Below are positions 6,784 to 13,055 of a DNA stretch of 13,055 nt, one piece after another. The stretch is from Polyangiaceae bacterium (lineage in GTDB: Bacteria; Myxococcota; Polyangia; Polyangiales; Polyangiaceae): positions 1 through 13,055 of the forward strand of contig JAICTU010000249.1 of NCBI GenBank assembly GCA_025936205.1, read 5' to 3'. Position 1 is the first letter of the stretch. Every line of letters starts with the position of its first letter. A model generated the notes under the pieces. The model did not search any database. It was not told the origin of the DNA and saw only the letters and a program-made list of their open reading frames with translations. The translations under genes were made by a program, and so were the position numbers.

Positions 6784-8055
6784 TCAGGGCGTCGGTTCCT
6801 TGGAGCCCGGGCTCGCGGCGCGGCCTGCCCCCGCGGCACGCTCCCCCGGGCGCGACGGATCGACCAGCGCGATCTCGTCGCCGTCGCTCAGACCCTCTTC
6901 GATCACGACCCGACCCAGGCTGGCGGGTCCGAGCTTGACTTTCACGGGCTCGAACTGCCCGCCCTGCCAGCGATACACCGTCGGCTGGCCATGGTCCTCG
7001 ATCACCGCCTGACGGGGCAGGACCAGCGCCTCGCGGCTCTGCAGCTGCAGCGTGGCGTGCACGCGCGAGCCCGGCTTCATCGTGTCGCGATCGGTGCGAT
7101 CGAGCTGCAGCGTGACCCCGAAGTACTGCACCGGCACGTCGCGCACCGGGCGCTTCGCGAGCGTATCCACGTTCTTGATCGTGCCCGTGTACAGCGCCTC
7201 CGGGTGAGACTCGAGGAACACGCGCGCCGTCTTGCCTTTCTCGAGGCCTCCGGCGTCGGCCTCGAGCACGAACACCTCCGCCTCCATCTCATCCAGCAGC
7301 GGCAGGCTCGCGAGCTTTTGCCCGGGCCAGCAGGAGTCTCCCACCGATGGCAAGATCCCTTGCCAGTTGGGCTCGAACACCAGGATGCCGTCGTGGGGCG
7401 CGCGCAGCTCCAGGCTCGCGAGGCCGCGCTGGGCCTGGTCCACAAGCAGATCGGCCTTCTTGCGCTCGACGTGGATCAGCTCCAGCTTGTTCTTGGAGAG
7501 CGAGCTCTCGATGCCGCGCGCCGCCCCCGCGTGCTGGCTGCGCGCCGTGGAGAGCTGCTCGTCGATCTCCGACTCGATGATCTGATTGCGCGAGAAGATC
7601 TCGGGATCCTTGTTCTGGAACTCGCGCGCCTTCTCCAGCTCCACCTGCGACAGCTGTTCGGTGCGCGCACGGCCGCGCAGCGCCGAGGCCACCAGCGTCT
7701 GCTCCTTCTCGAGCTTGGCGTCGGCCGTCGCGCGATCCGCCTGTCCGTCCTTCAATTTCTTTTCGAAATCGGTGGGCTCGAAGCGGACCACGACCTGCCC
7801 CTTCTCGACCCGCGCCCCGTCCGGCTCCGTCCAGGCGATCTTCAGCGGCCCGCCGCTGGCCACCGGCACCGTGAGCGGCGACGCCTTCACGGCCCGCAGG
7901 TGCCCGTCGGCGCCCACCTCTTGCACGAAGCTTTGCGGGTGCACCACCAGCGTCGGCAGACCGGCGTGATCGGCCGCAGCCGGTGCCCGCCAGCGCAGCG
8001 CCAGCGCGCCCGCCGCCACCAACACTCCCAGGAGCAACGCGCCACGCCCGCTCAT
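6784..8055 (-). CDS. HlyD/MacA-type periplasmic adaptor, membrane-anchored (third adaptor)
   Basis: This is a periplasmic adaptor (membrane fusion protein) of 423 aa that would link the permease to the TolC-type channel. An N-terminal helix (ALLLGVLVAAGALAL, residues 6-20) has no lipobox cysteine, so it should stay as a signal anchor, as in MacA. The first lipoyl half covers about 60-93 and a long coiled-coil hairpin about 94-213. The second lipoyl half follows (LRAPHDGILVFEPNWQG), then a beta-barrel and a membrane-proximal domain (VKLGPASLGRVVIEEGLSDG). The ATG at 8055 overlaps the previous adaptor's stop in an ATGA, and AGGAGG lies 10 nt upstream. Of the three adaptors it has the most complete MacA-like C-terminus and is next to the permease gene. 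Confidence 0.9.
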   Translation of the reverse strand: MSGRGALLLGVLVAAGALALRWRAPAAADHAGLPTLVVHPQSFVQEVGADGHLRAVKASPLTVPVASGGPLKIAWTEPDGARVEKGQVVVRFEPTDFEKKLKDGQADRATADAKLEKEQTLVASALRGRARTEQLSQVELEKAREFQNKDPEIFSRNQIIESEIDEQLSTARSQHAGAARGIESSLSKNKLELIHVERKKADLLVDQAQRGLASLELRAPHDGILVFEPNWQGILPSVGDSCWPGQKLASLPLLDEMEAEVFVLEADAGGLEKGKTARVFLESHPEALYTGTIKNVDTLAKRPVRDVPVQYFGVTLQLDRTDRDTMKPGSRVHATLQLQSREALVLPRQAVIEDHGQPTVYRWQGGQFEPVKVKLGPASLGRVVIEEGLSDGDEIALVDPSRPGERAAGAGRAASPGSKEPTP

Positions 8056-9257
8056 GACCCCGCTGCCTCCTGCCCTTCGGGATGGGCGCGCGTCACCTGA
8101 TCACCCTCGCTCAGGCCCGCCACCACCTCGGCATACTCCGCGTTGCTCTTGCCCAGCGTGAGGCGCACCGGCTCGGAGCCGAGTCCACTGCGACGATAGG
8201 CGACTGGCCCGTGCTCGCTGAGAAAGATGGCGCTCACGGGGATCAGCAGCGCATTCTTGATGTGCTCGGTCTCTGCGCTGCCGCGGAACCGCATGCCGGG
8301 GCGCATCCGCGCCGGCTCCGACTGATCGATGTCCACGACCGTGCGCACGATGCGGCGCGGATTGTCCGGCGCCTGGCGCTCCACGAGCCGGCCAATGTCT
8401 CGAATCGTCCCCGTGTACTCGATGTCGGGGTAGGCCTCGAGCCGCAGCGTGACGTGCTGCTGGAGAGCGAGCTTGCTGACGTCAGCCTCGTCGATCTGTC
8501 CGCGACCGCGCATGCGATCGAGCGCCGCCGTCTTCAAGATCTTCTCGCCGCGCCAGACCGAGTCCCCGACCTTCTTCTTCTGGTTGTTCCAGTTGGTGAC
8601 GTAGATCACCGTGCCCATGCGCGGCGCAGGCACGTTCAGCTGCGGCAGCGCGCTCTGGATCTCCGAGACCCGCCGCTCCGCCTCTTGCTCGCGGAAGTGC
8701 AAGGCCGCGAGGTCGTCGCGGTCCTGCTGCTGCTGGGCCTTGGCCCTGGCCTGTTGATACGCGAGCTCCTTCTTGGCCAGCTCGAAGTCCAGCTTGGCGA
8801 GCTGCAGCTCCAGCAGGCCTGTCAGGTCCTCGGAACGCTCGGCCTTCAGCTCCGCCTTGCGCAGCTTGCCGGCGCTCTCGGCAATGCTCAGCTCCTCGTC
8901 CTTGCGCGCCAGCGCCGCGTCCGAAAGCTTCTTGCCGATCTCGGCGGCGACGGCCGCGCGCTCGTTTTGCTTCTCCTCCAGCTTGCGCGTCAGCTCGGAA
9001 GTGTCGAACCCGAGCGCCGGCTGCCCCTTCTCGATGGTCAACCCCTCGGGTGCCATGCGCGCGACCTTGAACTCGCCGATCCCCGACACCAGCGGCGGAC
9101 CGAGTGAGTCCGAGTTGACGGCCTCGAGCTCGCCCGTGACCTCGACGCCGAGCGCCAGGTCGCCGCGCGCAATCGCGACCCAATCGGCGGGCGCATCCTG
9201 CCCTGCGCAACCGAGCGCCAGCAGGGCGCCACACAGAGCGCGCCGGACGTGCTTCAC
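8052..9257 (-). CDS. HlyD/MacA-type periplasmic adaptor, probable lipoprotein (second adaptor)
   Basis: This is a second periplasmic adaptor, 401 aa from the GTG at 9257. That start is chosen because GGAGGGG lies just upstream, because it overlaps the previous stop in GTGA, and because it gives a short signal peptide MKHVRRALCGALLALGC. C17 is a plausible lipidation site, although the lipobox (ALGC) is not classical. A lipoyl half (residues 46-86) is followed by an unusually Lys/Glu/Gln-rich coiled coil (about 88-207). The second lipoyl half contains APRMGTVIYVTNWNNQKKKV and GDSVW, then come a barrel (YTGTIRDIG) and a C-terminal domain (LTLGKSNAEYAEVVAGLSEG). It is clearly related to its two neighbours but strongly diverged, so the three genes are not a recent duplication. 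Confidence 0.9.
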   Translation of the reverse strand: MKHVRRALCGALLALGCAGQDAPADWVAIARGDLALGVEVTGELEAVNSDSLGPPLVSGIGEFKVARMAPEGLTIEKGQPALGFDTSELTRKLEEKQNERAAVAAEIGKKLSDAALARKDEELSIAESAGKLRKAELKAERSEDLTGLLELQLAKLDFELAKKELAYQQARAKAQQQQDRDDLAALHFREQEAERRVSEIQSALPQLNVPAPRMGTVIYVTNWNNQKKKVGDSVWRGEKILKTAALDRMRGRGQIDEADVSKLALQQHVTLRLEAYPDIEYTGTIRDIGRLVERQAPDNPRRIVRTVVDIDQSEPARMRPGMRFRGSAETEHIKNALLIPVSAIFLSEHGPVAYRRSGLGSEPVRLTLGKSNAEYAEVVAGLSEGDQVTRAHPEGQEAAGS

Positions 9258-10528
9258 GTGCCCCTCCCGCCCACGGCGCGCAAGAGCGTGCCCTCCTCCA
9301 CGCGCGCGCTGCCCGGCCGGGGCTGGAACGCGCAATTCTGCAACCCGCACTCCAGCAGATCGACCTCCACGCTGCCCTGCTCCAATTGCAGCCTCGCGGG
9401 CACGCTCTGGCGATCAAAGCTGGTGCGGGGCGCGATCAGGCTGGCCTGCGCGCGCTGGTTCGTGACCTCGACGCGCACCGACATACCGGGCCGCATGCGC
9501 TCGACGTCGACATGATCGAGCTCCATGGTGACCTGGAAGGAACGCCGCCACGAGTCGCGGGAAGGCTCGCGAGCGACCGGACTGATCTCGGTGATGGTGC
9601 CCGGGAAGGGCAACTCCGGGTACGCGTCGAGGAAGGCCACGGCGTGCATGCCCACGGCGACACGCCCGTCGTCCACGTCGCTCAGGCGCGCGTTCACGTG
9701 CATGGTGGAGAGCACGGGCAAGCGCACCAGCGGCACCCCGATCCAGACGTTGTCCCCGCTCTCGATCTTGCGCCCGAACCAGGGATGATTGCCGACCACC
9801 ACCAGGCCGTCGCGCGGCGCGCGCAGCACCAGCTGGCGGATCGCCTGCTCGGCCGCGTCGATCTCGCGCTGGCTCTTTTCCACGGCGATGCGCCGGATCT
9901 GCGCCTCCAGCGCGGCGCTCTTCTGCTGCGCCCCGAGCTCGTCCTGCGCCCGTTCGAAGGCGGCGCGGGCGCGCTCCAGCTCCACCTGGCGCTCCTGATA
10001 GTCGCGCAGCGGCAGCGCGTCCTTGTCCACCGCGGCGGACAGGCGCGCCTTCTCGAGCGCCGTCTTGGCGCTGTCGAGCGCGAAGGCCTTCTCCGCGGTG
10101 AGCATGGCGTCCTGTGAGACCTGGTGCGCGAGATCGGCCAAGGAACGCGCCGTTGCCAGCTTCTTGTCGGCCAGGTCCGTCGCGAAGTTGGTGTTGTCCA
10201 GCTCGGCGACGGGGTCGCCCGCCTTGACCAGCGTGCCGTCGGTGGCGAGCCAGCGCAGCGCGATGTTCCATTGCGGCACCCTCGGCACGACCAGACTTTC
10301 AGCGGCCTCGGTATCCAGCTCACCGGTGAGCAGCAGCGTCTGCGACAGCTCGCCGCGCGTCACGCGAGGCGCCGCAACCGGCAGCGCTTCGTCGCGCGGA
10401 TCGGCCGCCTCGGGCCGCAAACAAGCCACCAGCAAGCCGAACGCGCCAAACGTCATCGCGCGTTTCGCGCCAAACGTCATCGCGCGTTTCGCGCCAAACG
10501 TCATCGCGCGTTTCGCGCCAAACGTCAT
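9254..10528 (-). CDS. HlyD/MacA-type periplasmic adaptor, lipoprotein with repeated N-terminus (first adaptor)
   Basis: This is the first of three adaptors, 424 aa. The ATG at 10528 overlaps the ATPase stop (ATGA) and has GAGG 7 nt upstream. Its first 24 residues are MTFGAKRA three times, followed by MTFGAFGLLVAC. The lipobox (LVAC) makes C36 the likely lipid-modified residue, and the Lys/Arg pairs of the repeats supply the positive n-region. The lipoyl halves are near residues 66-111 and 234-272 (LRAPRDGLVVVGNHP), with a coiled coil at about 112-232. A barrel with FPGTITEISPV follows. The C-terminal domain is short and carries a cysteine pair (ECGLQNC, C394 and C399) in place of the usual MacA-type end. 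It may pair with the other adaptors in a mixed ring. Confidence 0.9.
   Translation of the reverse strand: MTFGAKRAMTFGAKRAMTFGAKRAMTFGAFGLLVACLRPEAADPRDEALPVAAPRVTRGELSQTLLLTGELDTEAAESLVVPRVPQWNIALRWLATDGTLVKAGDPVAELDNTNFATDLADKKLATARSLADLAHQVSQDAMLTAEKAFALDSAKTALEKARLSAAVDKDALPLRDYQERQVELERARAAFERAQDELGAQQKSAALEAQIRRIAVEKSQREIDAAEQAIRQLVLRAPRDGLVVVGNHPWFGRKIESGDNVWIGVPLVRLPVLSTMHVNARLSDVDDGRVAVGMHAVAFLDAYPELPFPGTITEISPVAREPSRDSWRRSFQVTMELDHVDVERMRPGMSVRVEVTNQRAQASLIAPRTSFDRQSVPARLQLEQGSVEVDLLECGLQNCAFQPRPGSARVEEGTLLRAVGGRGT
10442..10528 (-). repeat. Tandem 24-bp repeat carrying repeated start codons (3.6 copies)
   Basis: On the minus strand three identical 24-bp units begin at 10528, 10504 and 10480. 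A fourth copy begins at 10456 and matches for 15 bp. Each unit starts ATGACGTTTGGCGCG and ends AAACGCGCG. It encodes MTFGAKRA, so each adds an in-frame ATG and a Lys-Arg pair. The unit also contains the hairpin GCGCG-AAA-CGCGC. The length is a multiple of 3, so gain or loss of units does not break the frame. Confidence 0.95.
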
Positions 10529-11226
10529 TGCACGGCCTCGCCCCGACGATCGTCGACGATGCGCCCGTCGGAGAGACGGATCGCGCGCGGGCAGCGGGCC
10601 GCGATCGCCGGCTCGTGGGTCACGATCACGATCGTGTTACCGGCGCCGTGCAGCTCGTCAAACAGAGCCAAAATGTCCCGCCCCGTCGCACTGTCGAGAT
10701 TGCCGGTGGGCTCATCCGCGAGCAGCAGCGCCGGCTCGGCCACCAGAGCGCGCGCGATCGACACCCGCTGCCGCTGACCGCCCGACAGCTCGTTCGGCTT
10801 GTGCCCGGCGCGATGCGCCAGCCCCACGCGCTCCAGCGCGCGCTGGGCGAGCGCACGCCGCTCGCGCGGGCGCACACCGCGATACACCAGCGGCAGGGCC
10901 ACGTTCTCGAGCGCGCTGGCCCGCGGCAGCAGCTGAAAATTCTGGAAGATGAAGCCGATCTCACGGTTGCGCAGATCGGACAACTCGTCATCGGACAGAG
11001 CGCGCACGTCGTGCCCCCGCAGCTGATAGCTGCCGTGCGACGGCGTATCCAGACAACCCAGAATGTTCATCAGAGTGCTCTTGCCCGAACCCGACGAACC
11101 GATGATGGCGACGAATTCTCCAGCCTGGATCTCGAAGCTGACCCCTGCCAGGGCGGCGATGACCTCTCCACCCATCGAATAGTTGCGCTCCACATCGCGC
11201 ATTTCGATCAAGGCAGAAACCGTCAC
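10525..11226 (-). CDS. ABC transporter ATPase (LolD/MacB type)
   Basis: This is the ATPase that powers the exporter, 233 aa. Every motif is present: Walker A GSSGSGKST (43-51), Q-loop with Q95 (FIFQNFQLLP), signature LSGGQ (147-151), Walker B LLLADE (167-172) with the TGNLD stretch, and H-loop H204 (IVTHEP). These features place it in the MacB/LolD/FtsE group, which works with four-helix permeases. The start is the GTG at 11226 (MTVSALIEMRDVERNYSMG), supported by AAGG upstream and normal family length. The longer open frame would run antisense-like into mutH. It is the first operon gene and ends in ATGA with adaptor 1. The 104-bp gap to mutH may hold the operon promoter, but no clear hexamers are seen. 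Confidence 0.95.
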   Translation of the reverse strand: MTVSALIEMRDVERNYSMGGEVIAALAGVSFEIQAGEFVAIIGSSGSGKSTLMNILGCLDTPSHGSYQLRGHDVRALSDDELSDLRNREIGFIFQNFQLLPRASALENVALPLVYRGVRPRERRALAQRALERVGLAHRAGHKPNELSGGQRQRVSIARALVAEPALLLADEPTGNLDSATGRDILALFDELHGAGNTIVIVTHEPAIAARCPRAIRLSDGRIVDDRRGEAVQ

Positions 11227-11330
11227 GAGCCAGCCCTTACCACGCCCCTTCCATGTCCGCTCTTCCCAGTTCTGAACCACGCGCGACAGCGATTCATTCC
11301 AGCCGGGTCCCGCGGCCAGCGAAACGGCGT

Positions 11331-12068
11331 TCAGGGCAGCTTCGCCGGCAGCGCGAAGAAACGCTTCAGGATGCGCGCCGTAAAGGTCGTGCGCAGATAG
11401 AATCCGCGCGGATTCGCCGTGATGGCGGCCCCGTCCGCGCCCACGGCGCTGCGCCTCGCGTACGAGTCCCTGGCCTTCGGGCGCACCTGCAAATAGCGTC
11501 CGAAGTGACCCGTCAAATCTTCGACGCGGCCCCGACCGATCATGCCGCCGAGCTCCTCCCAGTCGAAGCGCAGATCGGCGTCTTCCTCGGGGCTCGGGCT
11601 CCAGAGCAGCGGCGTGCCGACGCGCCGCTGCGCCACCGGCGTGCTGCGCGTGCCCTCGACCGGCATCCAGAGCACCCGCCGCAGCTTCTGGAATACCCCG
11701 GACTGTTCCCATTCGAGACGCGGCATGTCGAGCAGCGGAATGGTGCACACGAACGTCGTCTCCAGCGGCTGCCCGTCGAGCCGCACCGGCAACGTCTTCA
11801 GCTCGATGCCCAGCTGCTCGAAATCGGGAACGGCCCGCGACTTGGCCGTCGCCCCCAGACGACGCTCGAACAGCGCGCCCACCCAGCCCTTGGCACGCCG
11901 CAGGTCGGCGGGCACCGCTACTCCCGCGCCCCGCGCGACGTCACCCAGAGTGAGCCCTGCGAACGCACGCGCTCGATCGAGCAACTCTTCGGCGCTGTCC
12001 GGCGGCTCCAAACGACGGAGAGCTTCGCCCGAGCCGGCATCGGCGTCACGCGCAATCGGCGGCCACAC
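11331..12068 (-). CDS. mutH: DNA mismatch repair endonuclease MutH
   Basis: MutH nicks the unmethylated strand at hemimethylated GATC sites after activation by MutS and MutL, directing mismatch repair to the new strand. The 245-aa product aligns along its length with E. coli MutH. Matching segments include LLDRARAFAGLTLGDVA, KGWVGALFERRLGA, FEQLGIELKTLPV, ETTFVCTIPL, RRVLWMPVEG, QRRVGTPLLWSP, YLQVRPKA and PRGFYLRTTFT. The catalytic motif D-x6-E-x-K is intact (D82, E89, K91), as are the equivalents of E56 (E68) and K48 (K60). The start is GTG at 12068, with GAGG about 11 nt upstream. It has a 20-residue extension before the conserved region, so a later start is possible. Its neighbours are not repair genes, and no dam-type methyltransferase is in the window. 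Confidence 0.92.
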   Translation of the reverse strand: MWPPIARDADAGSGEALRRLEPPDSAEELLDRARAFAGLTLGDVARGAGVAVPADLRRAKGWVGALFERRLGATAKSRAVPDFEQLGIELKTLPVRLDGQPLETTFVCTIPLLDMPRLEWEQSGVFQKLRRVLWMPVEGTRSTPVAQRRVGTPLLWSPSPEEDADLRFDWEELGGMIGRGRVEDLTGHFGRYLQVRPKARDSYARRSAVGADGAAITANPRGFYLRTTFTARILKRFFALPAKLP

Positions 12069-12090
12069 GGCACCTGCCTCGCCGGCCGAA

Positions 12091-12114
12091 ACCTCGCTGA
12101 AGCACCCGCGAGGT
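12091..12114. promoter_or_regulatory. Inverted repeat in the mutH/cynS divergent promoter region
   Basis: ACCTCGC (12091-12097) and GCGAGGT (12108-12114) are perfect inverted half-sites 10 nt apart. They fall within the 78-bp gap between the divergent mutH and cyanase starts. The spacing suits a dimeric DNA-binding protein. No protein is identified and promoter hexamers are unclear. Confidence 0.35.
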
Positions 12115-12146
12115 CACGACGGCCGCCATTCCAGCGAGAGCTGAAC

Positions 12147-12475
12147 ATGGACAAGATCGAGATGACCCAGACCATCCTGAAGGCGAAGAAAAGCAAAGGT
12201 CTGACCTGGGAGAGCATCGCCACAAAAGTCGGCATGTCCGAGCTCTGGGTCGCGTCCTGCTGTCACGGCGAAAACTCCATGACCACCGAGACCGCCGACC
12301 AACTCTGCGCCCTCCTCGACCTCGGCGCAGACGTGAGAGACACCAGGAGAAGTGCGGCGACGGCATCATGAGCGCCATCGACTTCACCCTCGACGTGAAG
12401 AAGGTAGAGCACCCCAAAGGCGACCGCATCGTCGTCACGATGGACGGCAAGTTCCTGCCGTACAAGCGCTTCTGA
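12147..12475 (+). pseudogene. cynS: Cyanase (cynS) pseudogene: internal deletion and frameshift
   Basis: Cyanase breaks down cyanate with bicarbonate to ammonia and carbon dioxide. The frame from 12147 encodes the N-terminal helical domain ([21 protein letters not shown], then [14 protein letters not shown]). It then leaves homology and stops at 12371. The conserved C-terminus resumes in another frame from about 12341 ([20 protein letters not shown], ending [11 protein letters not shown] with stop at 12473-12475). About 41-45 codons are missing at the junction (near 12335-12345), corresponding to E. coli residues about 70-112. These include catalytic R96 and E99; the S122 equivalent remains in the second piece. 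The two halves are otherwise free of stops, so the loss looks fairly recent. A 74-aa helical fragment could still be made, but not cyanase. Confidence 0.88.
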
Positions 12476-12476
12476 G

Positions 12477-13055
12477 CTATTGCACCGCACAAGCCAGACT
12501 GAGCGCGGCGTCGCACGACTCGCTGCGAACGTCGTGCAGCCCGTCGCTGCCTGCGCATTGGCAGCTCCAGCGCCCGAGCTCACCGCGTACGGGCCCGCAC
12601 ACGCCGACCGCGTCCTGGTCACAGGCCGCGGGCTCGAGCGCGTCGAACGGACAGGCTGTATCGAGCGCGCTCTCACAGTCACCGGCATCTGCGACCTCGA
12701 CGCTCCTGGACAGAAAGGCGTAGTTGCGACTCCGGGGAACATTGCACGTACATTCGTACGATCCGGCAGGCGTAGGGTCACCAGAGCTCCATTGGGGAGC
12801 GCAAACGGGACGTTCCCCACGGAAGTAACAGCGATCCGTCCGTGTATCGCCCCCGCCGTAAATTTGATTGTATTCATCGCGAAAAGAGCGAGACCAGCAG
12901 CGGGGAGGGTCCGTGCGGCGGCGTGCCACGCCGGCATCCGCTCCGTCGGAGCAGCTCGCCAGGTCCCCCCGCGCCGTACAAAATCGAGGTTTCCATGGAA
13001 ACTTCGATTTGCGAGCGAGAACCCCTCCGCCGAAGGCCTCAGAATGCTTCAGCGC
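12477..13055 (-). CDS. Cys-rich, probably secreted protein of unknown function (5' end outside window)
   Basis: I do not recognise a named family. The frame is open from the stop at 12479-12477 to the right edge with no interruption (193 codons), so the true start probably lies outside the window. The GTG at 12929 is only an internal candidate and gives no signal peptide. The C-terminal 110 residues contain two related Cys modules. The first has Y-x-C-x-C and then ADAGDCESALDTAC; the second has W-x-C-x-C and then SESCDAALSLAC. Many cysteines (FCTARGDLASC and CYFRGERPVC further upstream) suggest disulfide bonds in an exported protein, as in myxobacterial surface proteins. Codon GC at third positions is lower than in neighbouring genes. 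It ends 1 nt from the cyanase remnant, convergently, with no room for a terminator. Confidence 0.6.
   Translation of the reverse strand, partial: ALKHSEAFGGGVLARKSKFPWKPRFCTARGDLASCSDGADAGVARRRTDPPRCWSRSFRDEYNQIYGGGDTRTDRCYFRGERPVCAPQWSSGDPTPAGSYECTCNVPRSRNYAFLSRSVEVADAGDCESALDTACPFDALEPAACDQDAVGVCGPVRGELGRWSCQCAGSDGLHDVRSESCDAALSLACAVQ
12981..13010. repeat. Nearly perfect 30-bp palindrome
   Basis: The stretch has no spacer and only one non-complementary pair (positions 8 and 23 of the palindrome). Its centre is the perfect 14-bp palindrome GTTTCCATGGAAAC, with outer arms AAATCGA and TCGATTT. It is AT-rich against a GC-rich background and lies inside the open frame of the Cys-rich gene, where it would encode KSKFPWKPRF on the minus strand. 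It could be an operator or a hairpin. Confidence 0.7.

Noticed and set aside
6493..8100. 535-aa open frame on the plus strand
   Set aside because: It is antisense to the third adaptor and the permease, with low-complexity Arg/Leu content and no recognisable motif.
10442..10528. CRISPR array or transcription-factor array
   Set aside because: The 24-bp units are contiguous with no spacers and lie in frame within a coding sequence. The TTTGGCGCGAAA core looks like a eukaryotic E2F site, which has no meaning here.
10525..11748. 407-aa version of the ABC ATPase
   Set aside because: The extra N-terminal 174 residues are an overlap with mutH in another frame. The GTG at 11226 gives the normal family length.
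11331..12068. Sau3AI-type restriction enzyme instead of MutH
   Set aside because: The two share a fold, but the length and the matching segments fit MutH throughout, and no adjacent methyltransferase gene is present.
12263..12937. 224-aa minus-strand frame
   Set aside because: It overlaps the cyanase remnant and the Cys-rich gene in a different frame and has no domain. The alternative frame has ordered cysteine modules.

Overview
The window is GC-rich and tightly packed with genes. It looks like a chromosome segment from a myxobacterium (Myxococcota, most likely Polyangiales). The evidence is the GC-rich codon use, the many GTG starts, a lipoprotein made of Dictyostelium-type Cys repeats, and a Gly/Ser/Ala-linker LamG lipoprotein. 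The taxon is an inference; no rRNA or tRNA is present.

Region 1 (1-1199, minus strand) holds an ECF sigma factor gene followed by an overlapping zinc-finger anti-sigma factor gene that leaves the window on the left. Divergently, a 398-aa secreted Cys-repeat lipoprotein runs from 1440 to 2636. Two perfect hairpins placed back to back lie just upstream of its start codon. A strong hairpin at 2663-2689 separates it from a convergent LamG/concanavalin-type lipoprotein (2698-3741, minus), which may be translated from a leaderless mRNA.

Region 2 (3880-11226, minus strand) is a compact six-gene export operon. In transcription order it encodes an ABC ATPase, three different HlyD/MacA-type periplasmic adaptors, a MacB-type permease and a TolC-type outer-membrane channel. 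Four of its genes are joined by 4-bp stop/start overlaps and the rest by gaps of 2 and 13 nt. Together they should form a MacAB-TolC-like trans-envelope pump, but with three adaptor paralogues in place of one. The first adaptor begins with three identical 24-bp repeats, each with its own in-frame ATG.

Region 3 (11331-13055) holds an intact-looking mutH (minus), with its catalytic D-x6-E-x-K motif. Divergent from it is a cyanase gene (cynS) broken by an internal deletion and frameshift that removes two catalytic residues. A convergent Cys-rich gene, whose reading frame stays open to the right edge, ends 1 nt from the cyanase remnant. A nearly perfect 30-bp palindrome lies in that last frame.

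No stretch longer than about 300 bases lacks a gene. The longest gene-free interval is 1200-1439.
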